Part shown: piece after piece, positions 7,819-17,495 of the stretch
Layout of the letters: each line of letters begins with the position of its first letter
Position numbering within the stretch: position 1 is the stretch's first letter
From: Deltaproteobacteria bacterium GWA2_38_16
GTDB lineage: Bacteria > Bdellovibrionota > JACOXK01 > 2-02-FULL-40-11
Reading direction: 5' to 3'
Assembly (NCBI GenBank): GCA_001797335.1
Contig: MGPE01000006.1
Span: 279,516-313,105 of the forward strand
Length of the DNA: 33,590 nucleotides
Program-made: the position numbers and the translations under genes
Notes under the pieces: model-generated
What the model saw: the letters and a program-made list of their open reading frames with translations, nothing else
Told to the model about the DNA's origin: nothing
Databases searched by the model: none

Positions 7819-7993
7819 AACCTTCCCCCCTTTTCTTCTAATAACCTATACTCACGTACTTTTGCCCTTAGGGATCACACAACACATATACGAGCCTTAC
7901 TACTGGGTTATAATATTACCACGCTCTTAAATCTTTGAAAAGTAAAAACTGTTATGCATTGTAGAAAATAGACGAAAGAATAGGCAAAAAGGT

Positions 7994-9634
7994 TTAGGGG
8001 GTTTCTAAAGAAATGATTTTCCCCTCTTGAACCGTCAGTAAAGGCAATTCTTTTTTAACATCATGATTGTCTGAAAAATAAGCAATTCCAGCCACTCCTT
8101 TTATTTCAGACAAGGCTAAAAGTTGATTTTTTAAATCTTCTCGTGTTTGGACTTCTTCTTTTTGTAAGAGGTCCTTTAAAAGTGTTGCCGCATCAAAGGC
8201 TTGGGCTTCCCAAATTTGGGGAGTATCATCAAAATGATGTTCAAAATCAGATACAAATATTTTAACTTGTGGATCCAGGCTACTTTCAGAAAAACCATCT
8301 ACAAAGACTGCTCCACTAACATACTCACCCCCTCTTTTTAAAAGCTCTTGAGAGTTCCACCCCTGAGTTCCTAAAAGATGAAGACCCTCTACATCATGGA
8401 AAAAGAGAGTGGGAACAATTTGCCCCACTGTTTTGGCATAATCAGGAATAAAAAGAGCTTCAAAATCAATCTGAGGAGGAAGTTTAACCTGTGATTGGGG
8501 AACCGTTTCTTTATTGAGTTGAATTTTTAACTGCTCTTCTGCCAGATGGTATTCTGATTTTCGGGCTTTGGGTTGATACATGCCTACTAACTTTTTAATT
8601 TCATCATTAAAGTCTTCCTGATCAGATTCATACGCTTCAATTCCTTCTAGAGTTCCGCCACATCCTTCGATAGCGTCCCAAAATTGATTCGCAAATTCAA
8701 CTCCATAAGAATCCTGAGGATATAAAATAGCAAATTTTTTAAGCCCCTTGTCCTGACACGCATAGCGAATCAGGGTATCGGTTTGATGAAACTTCGTCAT
8801 AGCATTTCTAAAAACATAATCTCCGATAGAAGTAATAGAAGGGTGTTGAGAAAGATTTAATAGAGGGACATGCAATTGCTGAGCACGAAGTGCCGCTGCT
8901 TCTGAAGAAGGAGTCAAAAGGGGCCCAATAATGGCCATAACCCCATGTTGTTCTAAAAGGGTTTCAACACCTCTAGCCGCTTCTTCTGCGCTGCCTTGAG
9001 AATCATAAATAGCCAATTCAAAGGAAATATCTTTTTTAGATGAAAAAAATCCCAATGCTTCTTGAATCCCATGTAAACTGCGAATTCCAAAGGGGGCATA
9101 TTTCCCTGAGAGAGGCAGTACACATCCAATCACATTTTTTTGAGTTTTAAAGACTTTAGAAATCTTTGAAATAAATTCTTGGATTTTTGCTTTTTGAGTT
9201 TCCTCTTGCGTCAGCTCCACAGCCTTTTGAAAATGTTCTTTGGACAGTTCCTGGTCCCCTTCATTAAAAAAAATCTGCCCTAACTTAAAGTGAATTTCTG
9301 AGGATGGATATGAATCCCCATGCCGTTCTAATAAAAAATTTAATTCTTCTTTATTTAGATTTTCAATCAATTGATAGGATTCTTCCAGGCGATTTTGTTT
9401 ATAGAGTGCTTGCGCAAGAAGTCCTTTTGCCTCGAGAGAGGAAGAGGTATTAGGATATTTTTCAATAAAATGCTGTAGATTTTCGCTATTTTTTTCAAGG
9501 AGTTCTAATTCTTGCTGGGCCGTGGGGGAATCGGGTAGTTCCACTTTTTCTTCTTGCCGAACCTCTCTCCCCGCACATCCCGCCAGAAGCAGCACTGATA
9601 AAAAATAAATCAAAAAGTGAATGTTTCTATTCAC
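7994..9634 (-). CDS. LpoA/LppC-like lipoprotein with TPR and periplasmic-binding-protein fold
   Basis: Probable outer-membrane lipoprotein of 546 residues. The lipobox LLLAGC puts the lipidated cysteine at residue 20. An N-terminal helical/TPR-like region (about 35-155, with [21 protein letters not shown]) is followed by a type I periplasmic-binding fold from about 165 ([48 protein letters not shown]). This two-part design matches the penicillin-binding-protein activator LpoA/LppC, which stimulates peptidoglycan synthesis, although a substrate-binding lipoprotein is also possible. The GTG start overlaps the dnaJ stop by eight bases, so the gene is translationally coupled to dnaJ at the end of the chaperone operon. 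Confidence 0.8.
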   Translation of the reverse strand: MNRNIHFLIYFLSVLLLAGCAGREVRQEEKVELPDSPTAQQELELLEKNSENLQHFIEKYPNTSSSLEAKGLLAQALYKQNRLEESYQLIENLNKEELNFLLERHGDSYPSSEIHFKLGQIFFNEGDQELSKEHFQKAVELTQEETQKAKIQEFISKISKVFKTQKNVIGCVLPLSGKYAPFGIRSLHGIQEALGFFSSKKDISFELAIYDSQGSAEEAARGVETLLEQHGVMAIIGPLLTPSSEAAALRAQQLHVPLLNLSQHPSITSIGDYVFRNAMTKFHQTDTLIRYACQDKGLKKFAILYPQDSYGVEFANQFWDAIEGCGGTLEGIEAYESDQEDFNDEIKKLVGMYQPKARKSEYHLAEEQLKIQLNKETVPQSQVKLPPQIDFEALFIPDYAKTVGQIVPTLFFHDVEGLHLLGTQGWNSQELLKRGGEYVSGAVFVDGFSESSLDPQVKIFVSDFEHHFDDTPQIWEAQAFDAATLLKDLLQKEEVQTREDLKNQLLALSEIKGVAGIAYFSDNHDVKKELPLLTVQEGKIISLETP

Positions 9635-10775
9635 CGAAGAAGTCTTTCATTTTATTAAGAAACCCTTTCCTTAAAGGCTCTACATTATCTCCAGAAACAT
9701 CTGCATATTTTCGCAAAAGTTCTTTTTGTTCTGAAGATAATTTTGTTGGCACCTCTACCACTATTCGCACCAATTGATCTCCTTTACCATATCCATGGAT
9801 ATCCGGAAAACCTTTTTCTCTCAGACGAAAAACTTTTCCCCATTGGGTGCCTGAAGGAACTGTCATTTTCACTTTCCCATAAAGAGTAGGAACTTCAATC
9901 TCACATCCCAACGCTGCTTGAGTAAAAGAAATAGGGACATCGCAAATAACATCATTATTTTCTCTTGAAAAAATAGGGTGATTCCCCACTTCAATGACAA
10001 TATATAAATCTCCACCCCGTCCTCCTTTTTGACCTGCATTTCCCTCCCCAGAAAGACGTAAACTTTGTCCGGTATCTACCCCAGGGGGAATGGTCACCTC
10101 CATGGTTTTTTTCATTCGCACTTTTCCCTGACCATGGCAGTGAGTACACGGAGATCCTATTTCGCTTCCTTCTCCTCCACAGCGATCGCAGGTACGAGCA
10201 ATACTAAAAAATCCTTGTTGAAAACGAACTTCTCCAGTTCCTTGACATCGAGAACAGGTGGAAGGCTTGGTCCCTGGTTTTGCACCACTTCCATGGCAGG
10301 TATCGCACATCACATCTTTAGGAATATCGAGTTTTATTTTTTTTCCAAACGCTGCCTCTTCAAATGAAACCTTTAAATTATATCTTAAATCTTCCCCTCG
10401 AATACCTACTTCTCGCCTTCCTTTTCGGGTACGTCTTCCTCCGCCAAAGAAGTCTTCAAAAATATCTCCAAATAAATCTTCAACGCCGCCTCCAAATCCT
10501 CCTGTCCTAAATCCCTCAAATCCTCCAAAGCCAGCTCCCCCTTGTTGAGTACCCGCATGCCCAAATTGATCATAGGCTTGTTTTTTTTGTGCATCAGAGA
10601 GAACTTCATAAGCCTCGGAAATTTCTTTAAATTTTTCTTCGGCTTCTTTATTGCCCGGATTTCTATCTGGATGGTATTTAAGGGCTAATTTTCGATAGGC
10701 CTTCTTAATATCGTCACTACTGGCCGAACGAGAAACAGAGAGGACCTCATAGTAATCTCTTTTTTGACTTGCCAC
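9627..10775 (-). CDS. dnaJ: Chaperone DnaJ (Hsp40)
   Basis: Co-chaperone that delivers clients to DnaK and stimulates its ATPase. At 382 residues it is a complete type I DnaJ: J domain with HPD at 35-37, a Gly/Phe-rich segment (about 72-112), and four CxxCxGxG zinc motifs (Cys157/160, 174/177, 196/199, 210/213). The C-terminal substrate-binding domains end at [11 protein letters not shown]. The start is a GTG seven bases after the dnaK stop; no strong ribosome site is visible, which suggests coupling to dnaK translation. It overlaps the following lipoprotein gene by eight bases. Confidence 0.98.
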   Translation of the reverse strand: MASQKRDYYEVLSVSRSASSDDIKKAYRKLALKYHPDRNPGNKEAEEKFKEISEAYEVLSDAQKKQAYDQFGHAGTQQGGAGFGGFEGFRTGGFGGGVEDLFGDIFEDFFGGGRRTRKGRREVGIRGEDLRYNLKVSFEEAAFGKKIKLDIPKDVMCDTCHGSGAKPGTKPSTCSRCQGTGEVRFQQGFFSIARTCDRCGGEGSEIGSPCTHCHGQGKVRMKKTMEVTIPPGVDTGQSLRLSGEGNAGQKGGRGGDLYIVIEVGNHPIFSRENNDVICDVPISFTQAALGCEIEVPTLYGKVKMTVPSGTQWGKVFRLREKGFPDIHGYGKGDQLVRIVVEVPTKLSSEQKELLRKYADVSGDNVEPLRKGFLNKMKDFFGE

Positions 10776-10781
10776 GGGGGC

Positions 10782-12731
10782 TTATTTCACTTCCTTATAA
10801 TCGGCATCAATAACATCATCTTCTTTTTTCTTTTTTTCTGTTTTATCTTCAGAGGGCGATTCAGAAGAAGTCTCAGAAGAAGTTGATGAAGTCTGAGATT
10901 TAGCCTTTTGCTGCGCTTCTTTGTAGATATGCTCGCTTAATTTATAAGTAGCTTGATTAAGTTCTTCTACACCCTTATTAATTTCTTCAACATCAGAGCT
11001 TGACAAGGTTTTCTTCACTTTATCAATAGCTTCTTGAATGGCTTTTCGAGTAGCTTCATCTACTTTATCACCATGTTCTTTTAAAGATTTTTCAGCAGTA
11101 TAAACTAAATTATCTGCTGCATTTCTAGCATGAATCAGTTCTGATTTTTTCTTATCTTCCTCCGCATGAGATTCAGCATCTTTTACCATTTTTTGAATTT
11201 CAGAATCACTTAAACCACTGGAAGACCGAACTTGAACCGATTGCTCTTTGCCCGTTCCCAAATCTTTGGCATGAACATGAACAATTCCATTCGCATCAAT
11301 ATCAAAAGTAACTTCAATTTGAGGCATTCCACGAGGAGCAGGAGGAATTCCAACCAAATCAAATCTCGCCAATGATTTATTGTCAGGAGCCATTTCCCTT
11401 TCCCCTTGTAACACATGCACCGTCACGGCAGGTTGATTATCGGCTGCCGTTGAAAAAATTTGACTCTTACGCGTAGGAATCGTGGTATTTCTTTCAATAA
11501 TCTTTGTAAAAACACTCCCTAAGGTTTCAATCCCTAAAGAAAGAGGAGTCACATCTAACAGCAATACATCTTTAACCTCTCCCTTAAGAACACCCCCTTG
11601 AATGGCGGCTCCCACAGCAACTACTTCATCGGGATTAACCCCCTTGTGAGGTTCTTTACCAAAAATTTCTTTTACTTTTTGTTGAACACGCGGCATCCGC
11701 GTCATTCCTCCCACCAATACAACGTCGTTAAGATCTTTGGCTGAAAGTTTAGCATCAGCCAACGCTTTTTTACAGGGCCCCACTAATCGATCGATGAGAT
11801 CGGACACCAAACTTTCAAATTTAGCTCGAGTAAGCTTTACATTTAAATGTTTTGGGCCAGACTGATCCGCGGTAATAAAGGGAAGATTAATATCCGTTTC
11901 TAAAGAAGAAGATAGCTCACATTTTGCTTTCTCTGCGGCTTCTTTCAGTCGTTGAAGAGCAATTTTATCTTTTCTTAAATCAATCCCATTTTCTTTTTTA
12001 AATTCATCTGCTAGAAAATCCACAACTTTTAAATCAAAATCTTCTCCTCCTAAAAAGGTATCTCCATTGGTTGACTTCACTTCAAAAACACCAGATCCTA
12101 ATTCCAAAATAGAAATATCAAAAGTCCCACCGCCTAAATCAAAAATAGCTACTTTTTCATCTGTTTTTTTATCTAACCCATAGGCCAAAGCTGCCGCAGT
12201 AGGTTCATTAATAATTCTTTCTACTTCTAAGCCTGCAATTTTACCGGCATCTTTGGTTGCTTGCCGCTGACTATCATTAAAGTAAGCGGGAACGGTTACA
12301 ACGGCCTTGGTAATTTCATGCCCCAAGTAATCTTCTGCTGTTTTTTTCATTTTTTGAAGAATAAATGCAGAAATTTCTGGCGGGCTATAATCTTTAGTAT
12401 TAAGAGTTACCCAAGCATCACCATTGGTACTTTTTACCACATCGTAAGAAGCCCGTTTTTTCCACTCCACCACTTCTGGAGCCTCAGCCTTTCGCCCCAT
12501 CAATCTTTTTACAGAGTAAATAGTATTTTTGGGATTTGTCACTGCTTGACGCTTGGCCAACTGTCCCACTAATTTTTCTCCTTTATCAGTCATCGTAACC
12601 ACAGAAGGAGTGGTTCTAGATCCTTCGCTATTTTCAATAACCTTAGGCTCTCCTCCTTCCATTACCGCCACACATGAAAAAGTGGTCCCTAAATCAATCC
12701 CAATAATTCTCGATGTATCTTTTTTTGCCAT
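10782..12731 (-). CDS. dnaK: Chaperone DnaK (Hsp70)
   Basis: Major ATP-dependent cytoplasmic chaperone; 649 residues. The nucleotide-binding domain begins [19 protein letters not shown] and contains [43 protein letters not shown] and [11 protein letters not shown]. The substrate-binding domain includes [14 protein letters not shown]. The lid ends in a Ser/Thr/Lys-rich tail ([16 protein letters not shown]) and a [11 protein letters not shown] terminus like that of other bacterial DnaKs. AAGGGAGAA precedes the ATG. It lies 17 bases after grpE and 6 before dnaJ in one minus-strand operon. Confidence 0.99.
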   Translation of the reverse strand: MAKKDTSRIIGIDLGTTFSCVAVMEGGEPKVIENSEGSRTTPSVVTMTDKGEKLVGQLAKRQAVTNPKNTIYSVKRLMGRKAEAPEVVEWKKRASYDVVKSTNGDAWVTLNTKDYSPPEISAFILQKMKKTAEDYLGHEITKAVVTVPAYFNDSQRQATKDAGKIAGLEVERIINEPTAAALAYGLDKKTDEKVAIFDLGGGTFDISILELGSGVFEVKSTNGDTFLGGEDFDLKVVDFLADEFKKENGIDLRKDKIALQRLKEAAEKAKCELSSSLETDINLPFITADQSGPKHLNVKLTRAKFESLVSDLIDRLVGPCKKALADAKLSAKDLNDVVLVGGMTRMPRVQQKVKEIFGKEPHKGVNPDEVVAVGAAIQGGVLKGEVKDVLLLDVTPLSLGIETLGSVFTKIIERNTTIPTRKSQIFSTAADNQPAVTVHVLQGEREMAPDNKSLARFDLVGIPPAPRGMPQIEVTFDIDANGIVHVHAKDLGTGKEQSVQVRSSSGLSDSEIQKMVKDAESHAEEDKKKSELIHARNAADNLVYTAEKSLKEHGDKVDEATRKAIQEAIDKVKKTLSSSDVEEINKGVEELNQATYKLSEHIYKEAQQKAKSQTSSTSSETSSESPSEDKTEKKKKEDDVIDADYKEVK

Positions 12732-12748
12732 ATATTTATTCTCCCTTC

Positions 12749-13288
12749 TTAAGCTTTCTTTTTTGCTACTACCACTTTAGCGACCCGAAGAAGCCGATCG
12801 TGGTATAAATAACCTTTTTGATGTTCCTCAATCACTGTTCCTGTTTCCACATTTTCTTTTTCTTTTTCCAACACGGCCTCATGAAAATGAGGATCAAATT
12901 TTTTCCCCATGCTTTCAATAGATGAAATTCCAAATTTTGCTAATACAGTCCCAAATTGTTTTAATGTCAACCGAATCCCATCTTCAAATCCTTTTAGATC
13001 ATTGGAGCCTGTGGCATGGGACAGTGCTTTCTCCAATGAATCCATGACTTCCAAAAGTTCCCTTGCTAAAACTTCATTTCCATATTTAATCAAATCCGCT
13101 TTCTCTTTTACAATCCGCTTTTTATAATTTTCGAAGTCTGCATAGAGATAAAGCCATTTATTGTAATTTTCTTTGGCTTCCTTTTGAGCCTCCTCTTGTT
13201 TTTTCTTATACTCTTCTAAAACTATATTTTCAGTTTTTAGCGCCTCCTGGGACGTTTCTTGTACTTTTGGTGTTTCTTTATCTTTCAT
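12749..13288 (-). CDS. grpE: Nucleotide exchange factor GrpE
   Basis: Exchange factor that releases ADP from DnaK; 179 residues. A long charged coiled coil (about 20-65, [19 protein letters not shown], then [11 protein letters not shown]) is followed by the four-helix part and the C-terminal beta domain ([34 protein letters not shown]). The ATG overlaps the hemW stop as ATGA, so the two are translationally coupled. In many bacteria hrcA precedes grpE; here hemW takes that place. Confidence 0.97.
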   Translation of the reverse strand: MKDKETPKVQETSQEALKTENIVLEEYKKKQEEAQKEAKENYNKWLYLYADFENYKKRIVKEKADLIKYGNEVLARELLEVMDSLEKALSHATGSNDLKGFEDGIRLTLKQFGTVLAKFGISSIESMGKKFDPHFHEAVLEKEKENVETGTVIEEHQKGYLYHDRLLRVAKVVVAKKKA

Positions 13289-14421
13289 ACAAATTCTAGT
13301 AAAACCTGATTGAGATAAACTAGTCCTTTCGAGGTTAATTTGAGCATTTTTTGAGTAGAGTCAAGAAAACCTTTTTTAAAAAGCATGTCAATCTTGCAAC
13401 CATATGATTTTATTATAGATTCTTTGAATCTGTCTTCAAAGTCTTGAAATTGGATTCCTTCTAAAAGTCTTAGATGAGTGATCATATATTCTTTTTTAAC
13501 TGTTTCTATAGAAATATTTTCTTCTTCTTCCATCGCATGGCCTTGGTTCATTACTTTTTCCCAATACATCTTTAAAGGATCACTATTTTTAAAATGTACA
13601 CCCCAGGGATGGTCATCAGAGGTAATATAAGAATACGCTCCTGCCCCAAGACCTAAATAATTTTTAAGTTTCCAATATTTTAAATTATGCTGACATTGAA
13701 AAGTTGGTTTTGAAAAGGCAGAAACTTCGTAGTGCTCATACCCCTTTGAGGGCAGATATTGAATAACATACTCATACATATCTCTTTGTAATTCATCCAT
13801 TGGGAGATTTGGAAAAAGAGGATTGGTCTTATCAACTGTTAAATTATAGGTCGAAATATGTGTTGGATTTAAGTCCATAGCCTTACCTATATCTTTTTTA
13901 AATTCTTCTAAAGACTGCTGAGGGATACCAAAGATAAAATCAAGGTTTATATTCTTAAATCCTACTTCTTGTGCCATCCTATATGCTTCCTCTGCTTGTT
14001 TAGCTGAGTGAACTCTCTCTAACGTTTTAAGATGTTGAGGATGAAAGGTTTGTACCCCTAAACTTAAACGATTGATTCTGGCATCTTTAAAGGCCTTTAA
14101 TTTTTCTAAACTAAGAGAGCTGGGATTTGCTTCCAACGTTATTTCCAACGAGGGGGACACGTTAAATTCTGTGCGCAAGAGATTCACCAGTTCTTGAATT
14201 TGCTCTGAAGAATGCACTGAAGGAGTCCCTCCTCCAAAATAAAGAGTGTCGACTATTTTGGTGTTTGAAATTTTTTGGGCGTAAAATAAAATTTCTTTTT
14301 TTAGTGCGATTATATAAGAGGTGAGCTCTTGTTTTGTTTTTAATGCATAGGCATTAAAATCACAGTAAACACACCGATGAATGCAGTAGGGTAGGTGGAT
14401 ATAAATGCCCAAATTCATCAT
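13285..14421 (-). CDS. hemW: HemW-like radical SAM protein (coproporphyrinogen oxidase family)
   Basis: Radical SAM protein of the HemN/HemW family. The cluster motif is CxxxCxxC (IHLPYCIHRCVYCDFNAY), followed by GGGTPS, the LEANPSSL and RLSLGVQTF motifs, and the conserved HNLKYWKLKNYLGLGAGAYS. The family includes HemN (oxygen-independent coproporphyrinogen III oxidase) and HemW (heme chaperone). The short N-terminus before the CxxxCxxC and the linkage to grpE-dnaK favour HemW. The start was set at the first ATG, seven bases after an AGGA that overlaps the lptF stop; a TTG one codon upstream is less likely. It overlaps grpE by four bases. Confidence 0.9.
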   Translation of the reverse strand: MMNLGIYIHLPYCIHRCVYCDFNAYALKTKQELTSYIIALKKEILFYAQKISNTKIVDTLYFGGGTPSVHSSEQIQELVNLLRTEFNVSPSLEITLEANPSSLSLEKLKAFKDARINRLSLGVQTFHPQHLKTLERVHSAKQAEEAYRMAQEVGFKNINLDFIFGIPQQSLEEFKKDIGKAMDLNPTHISTYNLTVDKTNPLFPNLPMDELQRDMYEYVIQYLPSKGYEHYEVSAFSKPTFQCQHNLKYWKLKNYLGLGAGAYSYITSDDHPWGVHFKNSDPLKMYWEKVMNQGHAMEEEENISIETVKKEYMITHLRLLEGIQFQDFEDRFKESIIKSYGCKIDMLFKKGFLDSTQKMLKLTSKGLVYLNQVLLEFV

Positions 14422-14430
14422 CAATACGTC

Positions 14431-15540
14431 CTACCGTCGATTAGCTCTAAAAATTAAATATCCAGCAATGGCTGCATATAAGATATTGGGAACCCACATG
14501 GAAACGGAGGCAGGCAAGGTCCCTAAAACAGCTACTCTTTGGGCATTCATATATAAAAGCCAGTATACACCCACTAAAAGAAGGGTAAATACAAAGGAAA
14601 AAGATTTTACTGCACGGGTAGGACGAATACCTAATGCTATCCCAAGTACTGCAAAAATAATATTTACAAAAGCAACGGAATATTTCTTATAATACTCTGA
14701 TTCTAACATACGCGCCCTTGCAAATTTTTTCTCTTTTTTTGCTTTTGCAATTTCTTGTTGAAACCCTTCTATAAATAATTCACTCCCTCGTTTTTCTCTC
14801 GTATCTACCCGCATCATGGCACTTAATGCAAGGTTAATGGTGTAACGATCAAAACTAATTTTTTGAATAGAATCTGCATTTTGAGGCGTTGAATGAATAT
14901 TCCCTTTACTTAAAACTAAAAAAATATTGGGTAAATCCGGAGAAGAAATAAGAGCCCCTTTTTCAGCTACCACAGCAATAGGTTTTTCTTTATCCCTTTT
15001 GTCATATAAAAATACATGTTCTAATGTTTTTTCCTTGGGATTAAGTTTGTCGGTATATAAAACCAACCCAAAAAAATCATCATTAAAAACGCCTTCTTTA
15101 ATCCCTACGGTCGCTTTACTTTGCCCAATTTCAAAAATAACTCGCCTATAATTAATTCCACCCCAGGGCTCTAAATATAAGGTTAAATATAAACAAAATA
15201 TAAAAACAATAACTGAAAATAATAAAACCGGCATGGCCAATTGAAGAATGCTAAAACCAGATGCTTTTAATGCCGTAATTTCACTATCCGAAGAAAGTCT
15301 TCCAAAAACCATGAGCACAGAAAATAAAAGAGCAATAGGAATAGAAATCGCTAAAAACCCAATCAATAGATAAAACATGAGTCTCAAAACGGTCCCAATT
15401 CCTACTCCATACACAATAATAAGCTCATTGAGTCTTAAGATTTGAGACATGATTAAAATAAAAATAAAAACAGAAAGGCCTAGGAAAAACGGGGTAATCA
15501 ATTCCCGAAAAAGATATCGAAAAATAATCGTCTTATGCAC
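14431..15540 (-). CDS. lptF: LptF/LptG family lipopolysaccharide export permease
   Basis: Inner-membrane permease of the LptB2FG transporter that extracts lipopolysaccharide for transport to the outer membrane. About 369 residues with six hydrophobic segments: two near the N-terminus (ITPFFLGLSVFIFILIM and the LLIGFLAISIPIALLFSV region), one at about 100-120, and three at the C-terminus. A large periplasmic beta-jellyroll region lies between the two halves. The family motif LSSDSEITALKASG is present. I chose the GTG at 15540 because VHKTIIFRYLFRELITPFF matches the usual opening of the family; an ATG at 15600 would add an atypical tail over a divergent promoter. Only one of the F/G pair is in the window. 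LptG is the alternative. Confidence 0.88.
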   Translation of the reverse strand: MHKTIIFRYLFRELITPFFLGLSVFIFILIMSQILRLNELIIVYGVGIGTVLRLMFYLLIGFLAISIPIALLFSVLMVFGRLSSDSEITALKASGFSILQLAMPVLLFSVIVFIFCLYLTLYLEPWGGINYRRVIFEIGQSKATVGIKEGVFNDDFFGLVLYTDKLNPKEKTLEHVFLYDKRDKEKPIAVVAEKGALISSPDLPNIFLVLSKGNIHSTPQNADSIQKISFDRYTINLALSAMMRVDTREKRGSELFIEGFQQEIAKAKKEKKFARARMLESEYYKKYSVAFVNIIFAVLGIALGIRPTRAVKSFSFVFTLLLVGVYWLLYMNAQRVAVLGTLPASVSMWVPNILYAAIAGYLIFRANRR

Positions 15541-15553
15541 CGTGTACTTAAAG

Positions 15554-15581
15554 TTTACAGAAAAGCACCGTAATCCGTCAA
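15554..15581 (-). promoter_or_regulatory. Possible sigma-70 promoter for the lptF-hemW-grpE operon
   Basis: TTGACG, a 16-base spacer, then TGTAAA on the minus strand, with +1 expected near 15547, only a few bases before the GTG chosen for lptF. The -10 match is modest (4 of 6). It sits next to the better divergent promoter at 15586-15614. Confidence 0.3.
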
Positions 15582-15585
15582 GGCA

Positions 15586-15614
15586 TTGATTTTTAAGCAT
15601 TTTCCGCTTATAAT
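15586..15614 (+). promoter_or_regulatory. Sigma-70 promoter, plus strand
   Basis: TTGATT, a 17-base spacer, then a perfect TATAAT. The predicted +1 near 15621 leaves a leader of about 64 bases before the GTG of the unknown helical protein. Confidence 0.65.
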
Positions 15615-15684
15615 AAATAAAAGAATACATTATTTTATTAAAGGCCTTACTTTTAATTCACGTTTCATAAAAAAGGGAGGGTCC

Positions 15685-16287
15685 GTGGCAAAAATCACAG
15701 AAATAAAAGGGCAAGTCAGTATTTTTACAGAGCCTTTAGAATTTTTCAGAGAACTTGTATTGGGCGCTCTTAAAAATCAAAATGTCAATGTTAATGAAGA
15801 TATAGAATACTATTTGGTATCCCTTCTCACAAAATATCTCTCTGTGGAGGCCATGCAAAAATCAGAGCAAGATCCTTTGGCTATTCAGCTTCATAAAGCC
15901 ATGATCTCAGGCACGCAAGAACAAATTCAACTTTTAAAAGAATTGGGGGATTTCTCTCTTTATATTTCAGGATTTTTCTCAGATAGCTTAAATCGAAAAC
16001 TTGTCGATGTAGATTATTATATTGCGATGGGAGGGGTGGCCTATAAAAGGTTATCTGAGGTTTTTGAAAAATCTGTATTAAAAGCCATGTTTGAAGACTT
16101 AGGATCCCGGTTTCTCACCTATACAGATATTTTAGCCGAAGTCTCTGACACTACTTTTACGCATACACATCGAGATATTCTGAGGCTTTATGAAAAGTGG
16201 CTTAAAACCAGAAGTGAACGTGTCGCCTCACTCTTGAAAAAAGAAGGGCTTTTCCCAATAGATACTATCCCCACTGAACTTATTTAA
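15685..16287 (+). CDS. Conserved-looking helical cytoplasmic protein, function unknown
   Basis: About 200 residues, no signal peptide or membrane segment, and predicted to be almost wholly helical. I cannot assign a family. It has a compact, non-repetitive, well-folded look: ITEIKGQVSIFTEPLEFFRE at the start, YYLVSLLTKYLSVEAM, GDFSLYISGFFSDSLNRKLV, YYIAMGGVAYKRLSEVFE, and a basic C-terminus (RLYEKWLKTRSERVASLLKK). The start is the GTG at 15685, which follows GGGAGGG; reading from an upstream ATG would add 33 residues that overlap the promoter. It is divergent from lptF and followed by a palindromic repeat, so it appears monocistronic. Confidence 0.75.
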   Translation: MAKITEIKGQVSIFTEPLEFFRELVLGALKNQNVNVNEDIEYYLVSLLTKYLSVEAMQKSEQDPLAIQLHKAMISGTQEQIQLLKELGDFSLYISGFFSDSLNRKLVDVDYYIAMGGVAYKRLSEVFEKSVLKAMFEDLGSRFLTYTDILAEVSDTTFTHTHRDILRLYEKWLKTRSERVASLLKKEGLFPIDTIPTELI

Positions 16288-16294
16288 TACACCT

Positions 16295-16367
16295 GTCATC
16301 CCGAGCCAAAGGCGAGGGATCTCGTCAATAAAAACGAGATTCTTCGGGCTAACTCCCTCAGAATGAC
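16295..16367. repeat. Long palindromic dispersed repeat
   Basis: 73 bases, GTCATCCCGAG...CCTCAGAATGAC with inner GGATCTCG...CGAGATTC pairing (AATAAA loop region). It is the same family as 3239-3310 and 4828-4900 and begins eight bases after a stop codon. Its hairpin could also end transcription of the preceding gene. Confidence 0.85.
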
Positions 16368-16430
16368 TGGAACGTCAAACTAATTTTAAATAAAGTTGTA
16401 TTAAAGGCAAAGTTTCAGTATCTTTCTCAT

Positions 16431-17165
16431 ATGAAAAAGATTTTAGTCTTATGCTTTCTACTTCTCACACCTTTAGCTCTAGCAGAAAACCTTACTGGCA
16501 TTATTGTGGGGAGATACGCCAATCTTCGCTCTGCTCCCAATGTGATTAATTCCACGATTCTTACCAAAGCATTCAGGGGAACCACCCTTAAAATCTTAGA
16601 TAAGCAAACTGAAAAAGTCACCATTGGAGAAATAGAAGGGTACTGGTACCAGGTAGAGCTCATTGAAAGCGCTGAGAAGGGGTGGCTTTTAGATAAATAT
16701 ATTGCTTTAGAAGGGGATCCTCAAATTCAAGATTACATTAAGTCTATCACCGCTAGCTTTTATTATTATCGTTCAAATTTAGATGATCAGCTCAAAGAAA
16801 TAAAAAAAAACTTAACCCGAAAAAATGCTTTAGAACAACTAAAAAACTACTCCCCTCGTTTTTTAAATTATATGGGCTATCATTTATTGGCTGAAAAAAA
16901 TGTTCTATCCATTCCTGTCCTCATCACTTTTATGAATCCAGAGTTCTCAAAAGAAAATAGTCAAGATGCAAACTATAATTTTACCTGGGAACTTTTAGAA
17001 AGACTCACTCCAAACACTCTTATTACCAGCAACTACCAAAGTTTTCTCTATTGGTGGCAAAAATATCATGAATCTATTGAAATTTCGCTTCCTTGGTATG
17101 ACCTCGCCACGATTTTTAAAAAAATTCAAGACAATGAAAATCGTGTATATCGAAAAAATTTCTAA
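16431..17165 (+). CDS. Exported protein with a bacterial SH3 domain
   Basis: 244-residue secreted or periplasmic protein. The signal peptide (MKKILVLCFLLLTPLALA, cleavage before Glu-Asn) is followed by an SH3b-type domain at about residues 22-95: GRYANLRSAPNVINSTIL is the classic opening, and GYWYQVELIESAEKGWLLDKYIA the closing strands. Such domains usually bind peptidoglycan or peptides. The remaining 145 residues are helical, rich in Tyr and Trp (FYYYRSNLDDQLKEIKKNL, SFLYWWQKYHESIEISLPWY), and have no family I recognise. No clear ribosome site precedes the ATG. The stop is five bases from the convergent helix-turn-helix gene. Confidence 0.75.
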   Translation: MKKILVLCFLLLTPLALAENLTGIIVGRYANLRSAPNVINSTILTKAFRGTTLKILDKQTEKVTIGEIEGYWYQVELIESAEKGWLLDKYIALEGDPQIQDYIKSITASFYYYRSNLDDQLKEIKKNLTRKNALEQLKNYSPRFLNYMGYHLLAEKNVLSIPVLITFMNPEFSKENSQDANYNFTWELLERLTPNTLITSNYQSFLYWWQKYHESIEISLPWYDLATIFKKIQDNENRVYRKNF

Positions 17166-17170
17166 GAAGA

Positions 17171-17422
17171 TTATTGTTTAGCTTCTAAGACTTGAACCAA
17201 CGTTTTTAAATCAGCAATTTGTTCTTTTAAATCAGAAATTACTTTTTCAGGATCTTCTAGGGGAAAACTTCCATCATCAAAAAGATAATATTTCCCCTCT
17301 CGAAGCTCATATTGAATTTTATTAGCTCTAATTCTTCGACGGAGGGTTGAAAGACTCATCCCTTTTTTAACCGCATATTCTAACAGAGGAAGCCAAGCGC
17401 CTTTTTGAGTTTCAGAATCCAT
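17171..17422 (-). CDS. Small helix-turn-helix DNA-binding protein with coiled-coil tail
   Basis: 83 residues. Residues 11-50 (LLEYAVKKGMSLSTLRRRI, then IQYELREGKYYLFDD) look like a MerR/excisionase-type winged helix in which a helix-turn-helix is followed by a short beta wing that reads the recognition segment. The last 25 residues (DLKEQIADLKTLVQVLEAK) form a heptad coiled coil, so it is probably a dimer. It has a clean sigma-70 promoter (17455-17483) and a GAGGA ribosome site. Its targets are unknown; it is divergent from the patatin gene, whose promoter region it might control. Confidence 0.7.
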   Translation of the reverse strand: MDSETQKGAWLPLLEYAVKKGMSLSTLRRRIRANKIQYELREGKYYLFDDGSFPLEDPEKVISDLKEQIADLKTLVQVLEAKQ

Positions 17423-17454
17423 AAAAATCCTCTTTCCCTTTAGACTAGGGATTG

Positions 17455-17483
17455 AGTATAGTAAGCCCTGAGATTCGGGTCAA
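17455..17483 (-). promoter_or_regulatory. Sigma-70 promoter of the small helix-turn-helix gene
   Basis: TTGACC, 17-base spacer, TATACT on the minus strand; +1 near 17448, followed by a GAGGA ribosome site before the ATG at 17422. It lies in the short divergent region shared with the patatin gene. Confidence 0.65.
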
Positions 17484-17495
17484 TAATTTATTGAT

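Noticed and set aside
10258-10548. Plus-strand proline-rich frame opposite dnaJ
   Set aside because: Antisense of the Gly/Phe-rich region of DnaJ, which always yields a Pro-rich shadow.
12732-15684. CIRCE element or hrcA for the grpE-dnaK-dnaJ operon
   Set aside because: I looked for TTAGCACTC-N9-GAGTGCTAA upstream of grpE, hemW and lptF and found no match; no hrcA gene is present in the window.
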